Below are positions 43,348 to 52,027 of a stretch of DNA of 64,000 nucleotides, one piece after another. The notes under the pieces are model-generated. The model did not search any database and was not told the DNA's origin. It saw only the letters and a list, made by a program, of their open reading frames with translations. Position 1 is the first letter of the stretch. The number at the start of each line of letters is the position of its first letter. The stretch spans positions 1,922,001 to 1,986,000 of the forward strand of contig CAXXXM010000002.1 of the NCBI GenBank assembly GCA_963663265.2, in the 5' to 3' direction. Source of the stretch: JAEXOD01 sp963663265. Its GTDB lineage: Bacteria; Bacteroidota; Ignavibacteria; Ignavibacteriales; Melioribacteraceae. A program made the position numbers and the translations under genes.

Positions 43348-43511
43348 TAAATAGCATTTCTGTCTCACGACTTGTAGCTGTTGCAAAACTCAAAAATTCC
43401 GATCTCGGGCGTCATCGGTCGTACCGTGACGCAATAATTATTATGAAAAATACATTTATTTTAACTGTTTTCATGCAAGCCCTAAATAACATCCCTCAAT
43501 TATGAAACGCC

Positions 43512-43527
43512 CACGACTTCAGTCGTG
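43512..43527 (+). repeat. Single REP-like hairpin
   Basis: CACGACTTCAGTCGTG with following CGG, identical in core to the first hairpin of the paired copies. It stands alone here. Confidence 0.85.
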
Positions 43528-43582
43528 CGGATAAACCTTAATGTAATAAAAGGGAAAAAATTATACCTTTTTTGAAAAAAGG

Positions 43583-43611
43583 TTGACAAACTGTCCAATA
43601 ATTATTAATTT
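43583..43611 (+). promoter_or_regulatory. Possible sigma70-type promoter upstream of the 43757 gene
   Basis: TTGACA (43583-43588), a 17-nt spacer and TAATTT (43606-43611) form a reasonable -35/-10 pair about 145 bp upstream of the gene. A competing Bacteroidota-type -7 box TAACTTTG lies at 43690-43697, closer to the start, with a TTG 15 bp upstream of it. Either may be used. Confidence 0.3.
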
Positions 43612-43756
43612 CCTTAAAGAAAATGCGGAGTAGTTGAGTAGGCTGTGTGCAAAGCGTATTCTAAAATATTATTGAAAAAATAAAGTATCTAACTTTGTGG
43701 TAAACGTGTATTTAAAATGAATTAATTAGTTTTAGGGTTAATATAATAGGTTGGAA

Positions 43757-46327
43757 ATGAAAAAAATTAAATTTGTTACATTGTTTATATTATTATTTGT
43801 CACAATTGGGTTTGCTCAAAATAATTATGACGATAACAATGATGGAGGAAAAAGTTCGCTTAATGAAGGCACTAAATCACTAATTTATTTTGTTCGATTG
43901 TCGGAGCCTGATAATTATTGCGAATATGAAACAGGATCAACTCAGCAGATTAGATGGACTTCTCAAAGTGTAAACTATGTAAAAATTGAATATACGACTG
44001 AAAATGATATTAACTGGGTATTAATTGCCGATAGTGTTGATGCAAACCTTAAAAGTATTAATTGGGTAGTTCCAAACACACCGAGTACTGAGTGTAGAGT
44101 TAGAATAAGTGATGTTGCAAATCTTAGCGTAAAAGATGTTAGTATTGCTCGATTTGTTATATTTTATCCAGAGATAAAATTAATTAGACCTAATGGAAAT
44201 GAAAGATTTGGTTATGGCAAAACGGAAACTATTACTTGGGAAGCAAAATATTTAAAAAAGGTGTCCTTGTATTATAGCTCAGATATGGGAAATAATTGGA
44301 ACTTAATTGAGCATGCAATTGATGCAACAACTAAAAAATATGACTGGCTAATTCCAAATATATCTTCCAGTCAGTGCCTTGTTAAAATTGTAAATGAAGG
44401 GATACATAAAGTAGATGATGTTAATGATTCTGCTTTTACAATATTTAAAAAATATGTTGGTATAAGTTATATTAATGGCAGCGATACAGTAAGAGCAGGT
44501 GCCTTTAGATATATATTGTGGAATATGCACCGTGTTGATACAGTAAAAATTGAATATAGCTCGGATGATGGGGCAACGTGGAGTACACTTGTTGATCAAT
44601 ATACAACAAAATTCAATAATTATAAATGGGATGTTCCTAAAACGACAACAATGAAAGGGAAATTAAAAATATCCGATGCCAATGAGCCAGGAATATTTGA
44701 AATATATCCCCATTCCATTAAAGTTGTAAATGCTAACTTGGCGTTTGTTAAAGAAAAGGTTAGACAGAATTATAGACCGGAAAACCAATTGAGTGTAAAT
44801 TGGTTAACTGATTACGTTCAACATATTACAATTCAAAAATCGCTTGATGACGGAAAAACTTGGATAACATTTGTACGAAATTATGATGCACGAAAACAAG
44901 AATATAAATGGTATGATATGAGTGTTGTAAAAAACAACTATTTAGTAAGGATAGTTGATGTTATTGATACAAATTTATGTGATACTATTTCTTTAAATAT
45001 TGAAGAATACCCATATTCGATTGAACTAAATAAGATAATAAGCTTTGGTGATTGGGAAAACAAAAGGTTATTAAAACTAATCAGCATCCCCGGAGATGTG
45101 AATTCAAGGTTAAGTGATTATATGGTTGGAACTCCAAATAATGATTGGATTGCCTATGATGAATATGGATTAAAGGAAAGTGCATTACTTGAATTTGATA
45201 TAAACAATCCAGATGCATTTAGATTTCAACCCGGAAAAAGTTACTGGGCAAAAAACAAATTTAACTTTTGCGTGTTCCGAAATATTAACAATGTTAACAT
45301 AGAATATTCAGAAGATGGATATTACATTTTATTACGGAGTGGTTGGAATTTAATAGCAAATCCATTCATAAAGGGGGTTTATTGGGATGACGTTGTTGAA
45401 GCTAACAATTTAAATAAGGGTGAACACAAATTGTTTTCATGGAATAAACACTGGGAGCCTTATACTACTGTAATGATTCCTTTTGAGGGGTATTATTATT
45501 ATAATGTTGAAAATAAACAACACTTATATATTCCATATAATTTAAGAAATATAGAAAATACCGAACCGGAAAAACCCGTTGCTTCGGGTCAAGTATTTGC
45601 AAATTTTAACTTGCATTACGGCGATTGGAAGTATGGTTCTGCTGAATTATCCATTGATCAAACATCGCTTGAAGATTTTGATAAAAAGGATATAACTGCG
45701 TTGCCAAGTGATTTTGAAATTGCAGGAGTTAGGTTTTATGAATCGAATTCCAATTTAGAAAAAAAAGAATTTTTTAAGGATTCAAAACCAATTGTTGATG
45801 ATTTTCAAATATTCCAAATGCAAACTATTAACGAATCAGGTTTGGATCTTGATCTTGATTGGACAATACATTTAGAAAGTACAGCTAAATATGAAATCTA
45901 TTTACATGATAGTGCGAATAATATGTTATATAATATGAAAGAAGTAAATGGTATTCGAATTTCTGAAAATTGTAGTGAATACCAATATAAAGTAATTGTT
46001 GGTACAAAAGAATATATTGAATCATTCAAAAAAAGCTTAGTACCAACTGAATTTGAATTATATCAAAACTATCCAAATCCATTTAATGCAGGAACGGTTA
46101 TTAGATATAGTTTGCCTTATGATAGCAATGTAAATATTTCAATTTATAATGTAATTGGACAAAAAGTTATGGATGTTGTTTCTTCAACATTTGAAGCTGG
46201 TTACCATGAACAAAGAGTAGAAATTAATAACTTTGCAAGTGGTGTATATCTATACAGAATAGATGCTAAAGCAGTTAATGGTGGTGCAAATTTTTCAACC
46301 ACTAAAAAAATGATACTTTTAAAATAA
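43757..46327 (+). CDS. Large T9SS cargo protein with Ig-like repeats
   Basis: 856 aa from ATG 43757 (a TTG at 43751 adds two residues). Signal peptide about 1-20 (ending VTIGFAQ). Three or four repeats with the pattern 'IxWxxxxVxxVKIEYSxDxGxxW...YxWxVPxxxxxxCxVRIxD' at about 45-330 are Ser-Thr-rich/Kre9-like Ig-fold domains, frequent in Ignavibacteria surface proteins. The region at about 430-600 contains 'GWNLIANPFIKGVYWDD', and about 770-856 is a T9SS sorting domain (YQNYPNPFNAGTVIRYS ... TTKKMILLK). No catalytic motif. Likely a monocistronic surface adhesin or matrix protein. Confidence 0.85.
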   Translation: MKKIKFVTLFILLFVTIGFAQNNYDDNNDGGKSSLNEGTKSLIYFVRLSEPDNYCEYETGSTQQIRWTSQSVNYVKIEYTTENDINWVLIADSVDANLKSINWVVPNTPSTECRVRISDVANLSVKDVSIARFVIFYPEIKLIRPNGNERFGYGKTETITWEAKYLKKVSLYYSSDMGNNWNLIEHAIDATTKKYDWLIPNISSSQCLVKIVNEGIHKVDDVNDSAFTIFKKYVGISYINGSDTVRAGAFRYILWNMHRVDTVKIEYSSDDGATWSTLVDQYTTKFNNYKWDVPKTTTMKGKLKISDANEPGIFEIYPHSIKVVNANLAFVKEKVRQNYRPENQLSVNWLTDYVQHITIQKSLDDGKTWITFVRNYDARKQEYKWYDMSVVKNNYLVRIVDVIDTNLCDTISLNIEEYPYSIELNKIISFGDWENKRLLKLISIPGDVNSRLSDYMVGTPNNDWIAYDEYGLKESALLEFDINNPDAFRFQPGKSYWAKNKFNFCVFRNINNVNIEYSEDGYYILLRSGWNLIANPFIKGVYWDDVVEANNLNKGEHKLFSWNKHWEPYTTVMIPFEGYYYYNVENKQHLYIPYNLRNIENTEPEKPVASGQVFANFNLHYGDWKYGSAELSIDQTSLEDFDKKDITALPSDFEIAGVRFYESNSNLEKKEFFKDSKPIVDDFQIFQMQTINESGLDLDLDWTIHLESTAKYEIYLHDSANNMLYNMKEVNGIRISENCSEYQYKVIVGTKEYIESFKKSLVPTEFELYQNYPNPFNAGTVIRYSLPYDSNVNISIYNVIGQKVMDVVSSTFEAGYHEQRVEINNFASGVYLYRIDAKAVNGGANFSTTKKMILLK

Positions 46328-46354
46328 TTATCAATTATTAATTATTGAATTATT

Positions 46355-46600
46355 TGTCAGTGAATAGCTAATAGTGAACCGCAAAAAGTGCGGTGTGATG
46401 AGGAATAAAAAGAATTTCTGTCCCACGACTTCAGTCGTGCGGTTTTATGCAAAATCATTTTTCTTCTTGCCCATGACTTCAGTCATGCGGAAAGAAAGTG
46501 ACGAAAGGCAGCTAATAGTGAACAGCGAATAGTGAATAGACGTGAAGCGTGAAGCGTGATGAGTAAAAAAGTGACAAGTAACGAGTAACGCGTGACGATT
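46355..46600 (+). repeat. Mosaic of GTGAC/AATAGTGAATAG modules with REP-like pair (copy 2)
   Basis: Contains CACGACTTCAGTCGTG (46424-46439) and CATGACTTCAGTCATG (46472-46487) with the same 32-bp spacer as copy 1. Around them are fragments of the 111-bp unit: 'AGCTAATAGTGAACCG', 'GTGACGAAAGGCAGCTAATA' and 'GTGACAAGTAACGAGTAACG'. This fills most of the gap between the T9SS gene and dacB. Confidence 0.85.
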
Positions 46601-46607
46601 TCTTCCT

Positions 46608-46707
46608 CACAATTTCAGTCGTGCGGTTTTAGGCAAAATCATTTTTCTTTTTGCCCATGACTTTAGTCATGCGGATTAGAACAAGCTAAATAATGCAACT
46701 TTAGTTG
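46608..46707 (+). repeat. REP-like paired hairpins (copy 3) plus extra hairpin
   Basis: CACAAT-TTCA-GTCGTG (46608-46623, imperfect stem), then CATGAC-TTTA-GTCATG (46656-46671), then CAAC-TTTA-GTTG (46696-46707). The third hairpin keeps the loop TTTA but has a different paired stem, i.e. compensatory change. Confidence 0.85.
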
Positions 46708-46800
46708 TGTGGATTAAATATTAAGGAAAAATAACTACTTTGTTGAATATTATTACGCCATTTTTTACATTAAATCTTAATTTTAAAATTTAAGGTACAT

Positions 46801-48189
46801 ATGGTAAAAAAGGGAATAATATTATTTCTGTTGGTTGTTACATTACAGGCTCAATCGGCTTTGAAATATAAAATACAAGGTGTTTTGAATAAAATTCCAG
46901 CATCTACAACTGCTGCTGTTCAAATAACTGATCCTCAAACAGGTGAAATATTATTTGAACAAAATTCAACAAAAATAATGATTCCTGCAAGCAATACAAA
47001 ATTGTTCACTACTGCTGTAGCTTTAAATTCTATGGGGCTTAATTACGAGTTTACTACCAAATTATTTTCTGATGATCCTGATATAAAAGATGGAATAATT
47101 AATGGTAATTTGTACGTTAAAGGCTTTGGTAACAGTATGTTTACTGATTCGGATTTAGATGTGTTTGTAAAAGCACTAACGGATAGTAAGATAAATACAA
47201 TACAAGGTAATGTGATTGGAGATGATACTTATTTAGATGACATTTATTACCGCGATGATTGGATTACAGATGAAACTGCAAATGTTCCTTTACCTGCTGT
47301 TTCTGCTTTAGTTCTAAATAGGAATATGATTAATGTAACTGTTAGTGCAGGTAGTAAATCGGGGAAGCTGGTTTCAGTAACTACGTCTCCTAAAAGTGAT
47401 TATATTGTTATTAATAATAGTTGCAAGGTTACAACAAGAAGAAGAAAGCCCTCTGTTAGGGTGAAATTTGTTGATGGTAAATATGTAATTGTGGTTTCCG
47501 GTAGTTTAAGAAGAAATAATTCGGCAAATTATGGGTTGAAAATTGATAATCCATCATATTATATGGCATCTTCGTTGTATTCAAAAATTAAAGAAAGCGG
47601 AATAAATATTACAGGTGAACCGCAAAAAGGAGTAATGCATTCAAATACAAATTATTTAGCAACGGTTTCGTTTCCTATTTTAGAATTGGTTGGAAAGATT
47701 AATAAGAGAAGTGATAACTACTTGGCAGAGTGTTTATTTAAAACTTTGGGAGCATTTAAAAGTCTTAAACAGGGGAATTCGTTTTATGCTGGTCAAGCTG
47801 TAAATGAATTTATTTATGAACATGAAATTTATGATGAAGGTGTTGCTGTTGTAGATGGAAGTGGAATTTCGAGATATAATGAAGTAACAGTAAAAACTCT
47901 TTCTGATTTATTGCTTGAGATGTACAAAAAACCGGATTTGTATGAACCATTTAAGAAATCGTTATCTGAAGCAGGTGTAGAAGGTACTTTAAGAAAGCGA
48001 TTAAAAAATGATAATAACCATACTTTTTGGGGTAAAACCGGTACTCTAAATGGAATTTCATCTGTTTCGGGTTATTTAGAGGGTAAAAATAGTAAGTGTT
48101 ATGTAATAAGCATGATTTTCGCTTTTTCAAGAAAAGACCATGCTTATTATAAAAATATTCAAGATGAGATAATTGAATTGTTAGATTGA
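46801..48189 (+). CDS. dacB: D-alanyl-D-alanine carboxypeptidase/endopeptidase, PBP4 class (S13)
   Basis: 462 aa with a signal peptide (about 1-17). The three penicillin-binding motifs are present: Ser64-x-x-Lys67 in 'IPASNTKLFT', Ser304-Asp305-Asn306 in 'KRSDNYLAE', and Lys412-Thr413-Gly414 in 'WGKTGTLNG'. This spacing with a large insert between SxxK and SDN is typical of DacB. It acts in the periplasm to trim or cut peptidoglycan cross-links. It is convergent with the YjbR-like gene, ending 1 bp before it. Confidence 0.94.
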   Translation: MVKKGIILFLLVVTLQAQSALKYKIQGVLNKIPASTTAAVQITDPQTGEILFEQNSTKIMIPASNTKLFTTAVALNSMGLNYEFTTKLFSDDPDIKDGIINGNLYVKGFGNSMFTDSDLDVFVKALTDSKINTIQGNVIGDDTYLDDIYYRDDWITDETANVPLPAVSALVLNRNMINVTVSAGSKSGKLVSVTTSPKSDYIVINNSCKVTTRRRKPSVRVKFVDGKYVIVVSGSLRRNNSANYGLKIDNPSYYMASSLYSKIKESGINITGEPQKGVMHSNTNYLATVSFPILELVGKINKRSDNYLAECLFKTLGAFKSLKQGNSFYAGQAVNEFIYEHEIYDEGVAVVDGSGISRYNEVTVKTLSDLLLEMYKKPDLYEPFKKSLSEAGVEGTLRKRLKNDNNHTFWGKTGTLNGISSVSGYLEGKNSKCYVISMIFAFSRKDHAYYKNIQDEIIELLD

Positions 48190-48190
48190 T

Positions 48191-48544
48191 TTATTCTTCT
48201 TCTAATTCTTTTTGAAGTTTCTTAGGTAATCCTTTAATAATTAAATTATAAGAATTTTTTATCCATTCTTTTATTAAACTATCGGGTATCCTGCTATTGG
48301 TTAAAATGCTGTTCCAATGATTTTTATTCATATGATAGCCCGGAATTACTCCTTCGTATCTTTCACGTAAGTCAATAATAATTTCGGGATCGCATTTTAC
48401 ATTAATAAATTCAAATTTATCAATGTCCGATAATGAAAACATTTTGCCTTTAATGGTAAATACTATTGTTGTTTCATCAAATGGAAAGCCTTCTTCGGCT
48501 CCTTTTAATGATAAGCAGTAATTTCTATATTCTTCTAATTTCAT
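48191..48544 (-). CDS. MmcQ/YjbR family protein
   Basis: 117 aa. 'SLKGAEEGFPFDETTIVFTIKGKMF', with 'FEFINVKCDPE' and 'GYHMNKNHWNSI' further on, are the characteristic segments of the MmcQ/YjbR (CyaY-like fold) family. These small proteins are thought to bind DNA weakly; function is uncertain. Starts 4 bp from the stop of the VOC gene upstream; probably last gene of a three-gene unit with 48549 and 49005. Confidence 0.88.
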   Translation of the reverse strand: MKLEEYRNYCLSLKGAEEGFPFDETTIVFTIKGKMFSLSDIDKFEFINVKCDPEIIIDLRERYEGVIPGYHMNKNHWNSILTNSRIPDSLIKEWIKNSYNLIIKGLPKKLQKELEEE

Positions 48545-48548
48545 ATTT

Positions 48549-48974
48549 TTATTTGTTTATGTTTTCAGCAAAGCACAAAATATAACCATTTATATCTTTA
48601 ATAAAAAATTCTTTCATTCCGTACCAAGAAGTAGTTAATTCTGTTATTTCTTTCACTTGTTGTTTTAGCTGAGTGTAAAAAGTATCAATACCTTCTACTT
48701 CAGCATAAAAAGCTATTGAAGCCCCAATTTTTAGGTCTTTAGCATAAATTATACTTTCTTTAAAATTTTCTGATTCTTGCAGCATAATTTCAATTCCATC
48801 TTTCTGAATTGAGGCATAAACGTATTCCGTATCATCTTGAATTGTTAGATGAATGTCTTCAGTATTTTTAGGCACAGCATGAATTACGGAAAAACCGAAT
48901 ACTTGCTCATAAAAATTAATCGTTTCTTTAATATTGGCAACTTCAAAATTTGGTGTAAATTTAGATAATTTCAT
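48549..48974 (-). CDS. VOC family protein (glyoxalase/bleomycin-resistance fold)
   Basis: 141 aa. 'TPNFEVANIKETINFYEQVFGFSVIH' at the N-terminus and 'FYAEVEGIDTFYTQLKQQ...WYGMKEFFIKDINGYILCFAE' at the C-terminus give the two VOC beta-alpha-beta-beta-beta modules. The substrate is unknown. It lies 30 bp after the AraC-like regulator gene and 4 bp before the YjbR gene on the same strand, suggesting regulation by that protein. Confidence 0.85.
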   Translation of the reverse strand: MKLSKFTPNFEVANIKETINFYEQVFGFSVIHAVPKNTEDIHLTIQDDTEYVYASIQKDGIEIMLQESENFKESIIYAKDLKIGASIAFYAEVEGIDTFYTQLKQQVKEITELTTSWYGMKEFFIKDINGYILCFAENINK

Positions 48975-49004
48975 TTATAACTCCGTGAATTATTTTATCC
49001 AAAT

Positions 49005-49748
49005 TTAGTTTTTTTTGATAGTATTTAATTGTAAAAATCGGTCATCTTTCCCTAAATACAACTCTTTGGGTGTAAACCCTGTATAGTTTTTAATTTCTTT
49101 AATAAAATGAGATTGGTCATAATAGTTGTTGCTCGGAAATAAATCGCCATTAGAAATTTGTTTGTAAGCAGCATTACAACGCAAAATGCTGATAAAAGTT
49201 TTTAATGGAAAGCCAAATTGTTTATTAAAATATCTGTTAATGCTTCTTGTACTCCAGTTAAGCGTTTTTGCAATTTCAGAAACTTCAATATCTCCCTTTG
49301 ATGAATACAAAATCTCAAATAGTTTAATTTTTTGTTCGTTCAGTTGATTATTAGTTAAAATATTTAATAGAATTTCTTCAACATAATTAATAAAAAAATC
49401 AAATTTGTAATCTTTAATTGCGGATATGCCCCAAAAATCTAAAGGTAGTAGAGTACTTGTTTCTAAAAGTGATTTTAATTCTTTATTAAAAAATAGTTCG
49501 GCGGCAATAATTCTAAACCGGATAGATAATTGAATAATGTTAGGTTCAACCGATACGTGTTTTTGCTTAGTCCAAATGCCGGTTAGTAAAATTTGGGTGA
49601 TTTTGTTATTACTAATTGAAATAATTAAATCAAAACAACCATCGGGTAAAATAGTTGTTTTTAGCTCGTCAGTATTGTTCTTAAAAAACCAATACTTGTG
49701 TACGTAAGAGTTTAAAGTAGTACAGGGATTTTGTTCTAAATATTCCAT
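49005..49748 (-). CDS. AraC-family transcriptional regulator
   Basis: 247 aa. N-terminal about 1-130 begins 'EYLEQNPCTTLNSYVHKYWFFKN' and contains 'TILPDGCFDLIISI', the DUF6597-like sensor found in this AraC subgroup. The C-terminal double helix-turn-helix is at about 165-240 ('VSEIAKTLNWSTRSINRYFNKQFG' and 'YYDQSHFIKEIKNYTGFTPKE'). Probably controls its own short operon with the VOC and YjbR genes. Confidence 0.9.
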   Translation of the reverse strand: MEYLEQNPCTTLNSYVHKYWFFKNNTDELKTTILPDGCFDLIISISNNKITQILLTGIWTKQKHVSVEPNIIQLSIRFRIIAAELFFNKELKSLLETSTLLPLDFWGISAIKDYKFDFFINYVEEILLNILTNNQLNEQKIKLFEILYSSKGDIEVSEIAKTLNWSTRSINRYFNKQFGFPLKTFISILRCNAAYKQISNGDLFPSNNYYDQSHFIKEIKNYTGFTPKELYLGKDDRFLQLNTIKKN

Positions 49749-49831
49749 TTGTCAAAGTAAGTTGTACAGATTATATAAGCAAAAATAAAAAAAAGAAAGG
49801 GAATAGAAAATATAAAGAGAGGTTTAAAACA

Positions 49832-49861
49832 AAGAAAGCGATTTGATAAAATCGCTTTCTC
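49832..49861 (-). terminator. Terminator of secG
   Basis: GAAAGCGATTT and AAATCGCTTTC form a near-perfect stem around a short loop; the minus strand continues with T-rich sequence. It lies 17 bp past the secG stop. Confidence 0.85.
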
Positions 49862-49877
49862 AAGAATAAAAACTTTT

Positions 49878-50204
49878 TTACTTCTTTTGTTGAGGTAAAT
49901 TAGGAGTAGTAGGAACTGTTTGTTGAGAAGTTTTTTGAATAATGCTTTCTCTTGTTCCTTTACTGTTTGAAGGTAAAAAGAATAAGTTTATCAAGAGAGC
50001 AATAATTAATAAAGCACCACCTAACCACCAAGTAGCTTTACCTAAAAAATCTGCTGTTCTTCTTGTTCCAAACATAGTACCAACGTTAGCACCACCGCCA
50101 CCAAAAGTACCGGCAAGACCGCCACCTTTACTTGATTGAAGTAATACTATGATCACTAAAAGTACTGCGACAATTACTGCTATTGTCATTAATAATGTAA
50201 ACAT
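49878..50204 (-). CDS. secG: Preprotein translocase subunit SecG
   Basis: 108 aa with two transmembrane helices (about 3-22 and 55-75) separated by the conserved cytoplasmic loop 'LLQSSKGGGLAGTFGGGG' and 'FGTRRTADFLGKATW'. This is the standard SecG pattern; the Gln/Pro/Thr-rich tail is an extension. SecG is part of the SecYEG channel that exports the signal-peptide proteins seen here. The tRNA with anticodon CAU lies immediately upstream on the same strand, so the two may share a transcript. Confidence 0.96.
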   Translation of the reverse strand: MFTLLMTIAVIVAVLLVIIVLLQSSKGGGLAGTFGGGGANVGTMFGTRRTADFLGKATWWLGGALLIIALLINLFFLPSNSKGTRESIIQKTSQQTVPTTPNLPQQKK

Positions 50205-50225
50205 TACGTTCTCCGTTTAACTTTG

Positions 50226-50299
50226 TAGCGAGGGAGGGATTCGAACCCCCGACACATGGATTATGATTCCATTGCTCTAGCCGACTGAGCTACCTCGCC
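50226..50299 (-). tRNA. tRNA with CAU anticodon (probably elongator tRNA-Met)
   Basis: 74 nt on the minus strand: acceptor GGCGAGG/CCTCGCT (first pair G-U), D-arm GCTCAGTCGGCTAGAGC, anticodon stem-loop ATGGA-ATCATAA-TCCAT, T-arm GGGGGTTCGAATCCCTC. CCA is not encoded. A CAU anticodon can also belong to tRNA-Ile2 (lysidine-modified) and cannot be told apart with certainty here. Confidence 0.9.
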
Positions 50300-50413
50300 T
50301 ACTAAAAAATAGACAACAAATATAAATTATTTTATTTAAATTTTCAAGTCTTATTTAAATAATCAGTTATTTTAATTAACTTTACAGCTAATTATAATAA
50401 TATTTTAAATTAA

Positions 50414-51064
50414 ATGAATATCAAATTTAAGGAATTTTTTTATATTTCCAATATTTTAAGTCTTTTTAGAGTTTTTATTGGAATTCCAATTTTTTATTAT
50501 TTGGGTAAAACCGATCAATTTTCGTTTTGGATGGTCCCCTTTTTAGGTTTTTTGGCAATAATAAGCGACTATTATGACGGTTATTTTAGCAGAAAATTTA
50601 ATCAAGTAACGGAGCTTGGTAAAATAATTGACCCAATTGCCGATAAGATATGTAGTTTTTTTGTGCTGTTTGGAATTATAGTTCACCGTGGATATCCTGC
50701 CGGCGTTTTGTTTTTGCTTATTTATAGAGATATTCTTATTACAATATTTGGTTATATTATTTCCAAAAAAGAAGGTAAAGTTGTAAGTTCAATATTCTTA
50801 GGTAAATTAAATACGACTTTAATTGGACTTTCAGCTATGCTATTTGTGCTAAAAACATCATCTATTATTGATATTACGCTTATTTTGGCATGTTATATTA
50901 GTGTTTTTGTTTCGGGGTTGGCTTATCTGCGTATTGGTGAAGATATGCTGAATTTAAGTGCCAAAGGAAAAATATTTTTTAGAGGTGGAATATTAGTTAT
51001 TACTTTATTAGTTTTAATTGTTTTTGTGTATTTGGAATTATTAAGTAAAAATTTTATGTTTTAA
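50414..51064 (+). CDS. CDP-alcohol phosphatidyltransferase (PgsA-like)
   Basis: 216 aa with five to six hydrophobic segments. The CDP-alcohol phosphotransferase motif D(x2)DG(x2)AR(x8)G(x3)D(x3)D is present as Asp52, Asp55-Gly56, Ser59-Arg60 (Ser in place of Ala), Gly69, Asp73 and Asp77. Family members make phosphatidylglycerol phosphate or cardiolipin; PgsA is the most likely identity but not proven. Inner-membrane protein. Monocistronic or leading the following cluster. Confidence 0.85.
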   Translation: MNIKFKEFFYISNILSLFRVFIGIPIFYYLGKTDQFSFWMVPFLGFLAIISDYYDGYFSRKFNQVTELGKIIDPIADKICSFFVLFGIIVHRGYPAGVLFLLIYRDILITIFGYIISKKEGKVVSSIFLGKLNTTLIGLSAMLFVLKTSSIIDITLILACYISVFVSGLAYLRIGEDMLNLSAKGKIFFRGGILVITLLVLIVFVYLELLSKNFMF

Positions 51065-51083
51065 GGATATTCTTGGGGTAAAA

Positions 51084-51175
51084 ATGGATGTTAAAGGTAC
51101 AATTACTGGAATTAAATATAAAGGATATTATATTCTAATGAAACCGAAGTTATAAGTGAAGTAAACCATAAATGA
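51084..51175 (+). pseudogene. Remnant of a gene (likely restriction endonuclease) upstream of the Dam-like methylase
   Basis: ATG 51084, with upstream TTGGGGTAAAA, opens a 23-codon frame beginning 'MDVKGTITGIKYK' that ends at TAA 51155. In the frame two bases on, 'SNETEVISEVNHK' continues from 51134 and stops at TGA 51173-51175, which overlaps the ATG of the methylase (ATGA). A start and a translationally coupled end with the middle missing is what an internal deletion would leave. The N-terminal string resembles, from memory, small proteins found next to Dam-type methylases; this is not verified. Confidence 0.4.
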
Positions 51176-52026
51176 TAAAAACACCTTTAAGATATCCGGG
51201 TGGAAAAAGTAAGGCTATTAAATCTTTAGCCCCTTTTATTCCTAATTTCGAAGAATATCGAGAACCTTTTTTAGGTGGCGGTTCTATGTTTATTTATTTA
51301 AAGCAAAAGTACCCTCAAAAAAAATATTGGATAAATGACGTTTATGAGAACCTTTTTTATTTTTGGGAAAACTGCAAGGATAATCCAAAAGAATTGTTAA
51401 ATCAAATAATTGTATGGAAGAATGAATTTAAGGATGGGAAAGATTTATATAAGTTTTTAACGCTAAACATTAATAATTTTACGCCAATTCAAAAAGCAGC
51501 AGCTTTTTTTGTTTTTAATAGAATAACATTTTCAGGAACAACTGAAAGTGGAGGGTATTCGGATTCAGCATTTCATAATCGCTTTACAGATACAAGTATT
51601 GAAAGAGTTAAATTATTAGGAGAGATTTTAGATAATACTCAAATTACAAATTACGATTTTTCTTCTTTATTAGAAAATGTTAATGAATCAGTTTTTATTT
51701 TTCTTGACCCTCCTTATTACTCGGCTACAAAATCAGCTTTGTATGGTAAAAATGGGAAACTACACAAAGGATTTGATCATATTAATTTTGCTCAGAAAAT
51801 GAAAAATGTAAAGGCAAAATGGTTAATTACTTATGATGATTCAGACTATATTAAAGAATTATTCTCCTTTGCTTTTCAGTATCCATGGAATTTTACATAT
51901 GGAATGAAAAATGTTTCTTCAAAAACATCTAACTTGGGCAATGAGCTTATAATTACTAATTATGATGCAAATTTGCAATATAACAACTCTTTTGGTTGGA
52001 CTGAACAAAAATTATTCAATTATTAA
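51172..52026 (+). CDS. Dam-family DNA adenine methyltransferase
   Basis: 284 aa. SAM-binding 'LRYPGGKSKAI' (about 6-16) and 'EPFLGGGSMF' region, catalytic 'DPPY' at 179-182, and the intervening target-recognition segment with 'NRITFSGTTESGGYS' are characteristic of D12-class (Dam/DpnM-type) N6-adenine methylases. The recognition sequence is not necessarily GATC. Its start overlaps the stop of the preceding gene remnant (ATGA), and its stop lies 1 bp from the uvrC start. Thus it is either an orphan or the surviving half of a restriction-modification pair. Confidence 0.9.
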   Translation: MIKTPLRYPGGKSKAIKSLAPFIPNFEEYREPFLGGGSMFIYLKQKYPQKKYWINDVYENLFYFWENCKDNPKELLNQIIVWKNEFKDGKDLYKFLTLNINNFTPIQKAAAFFVFNRITFSGTTESGGYSDSAFHNRFTDTSIERVKLLGEILDNTQITNYDFSSLLENVNESVFIFLDPPYYSATKSALYGKNGKLHKGFDHINFAQKMKNVKAKWLITYDDSDYIKELFSFAFQYPWNFTYGMKNVSSKTSNLGNELIITNYDANLQYNNSFGWTEQKLFNY

Positions 52027-52027
52027 T

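Noticed and set aside
43751..43756. TTG start two codons before ATG 43757
   Set aside because: ATG 43757 gives a normal signal peptide MKKIKFVTLFILL and is the more usual codon.
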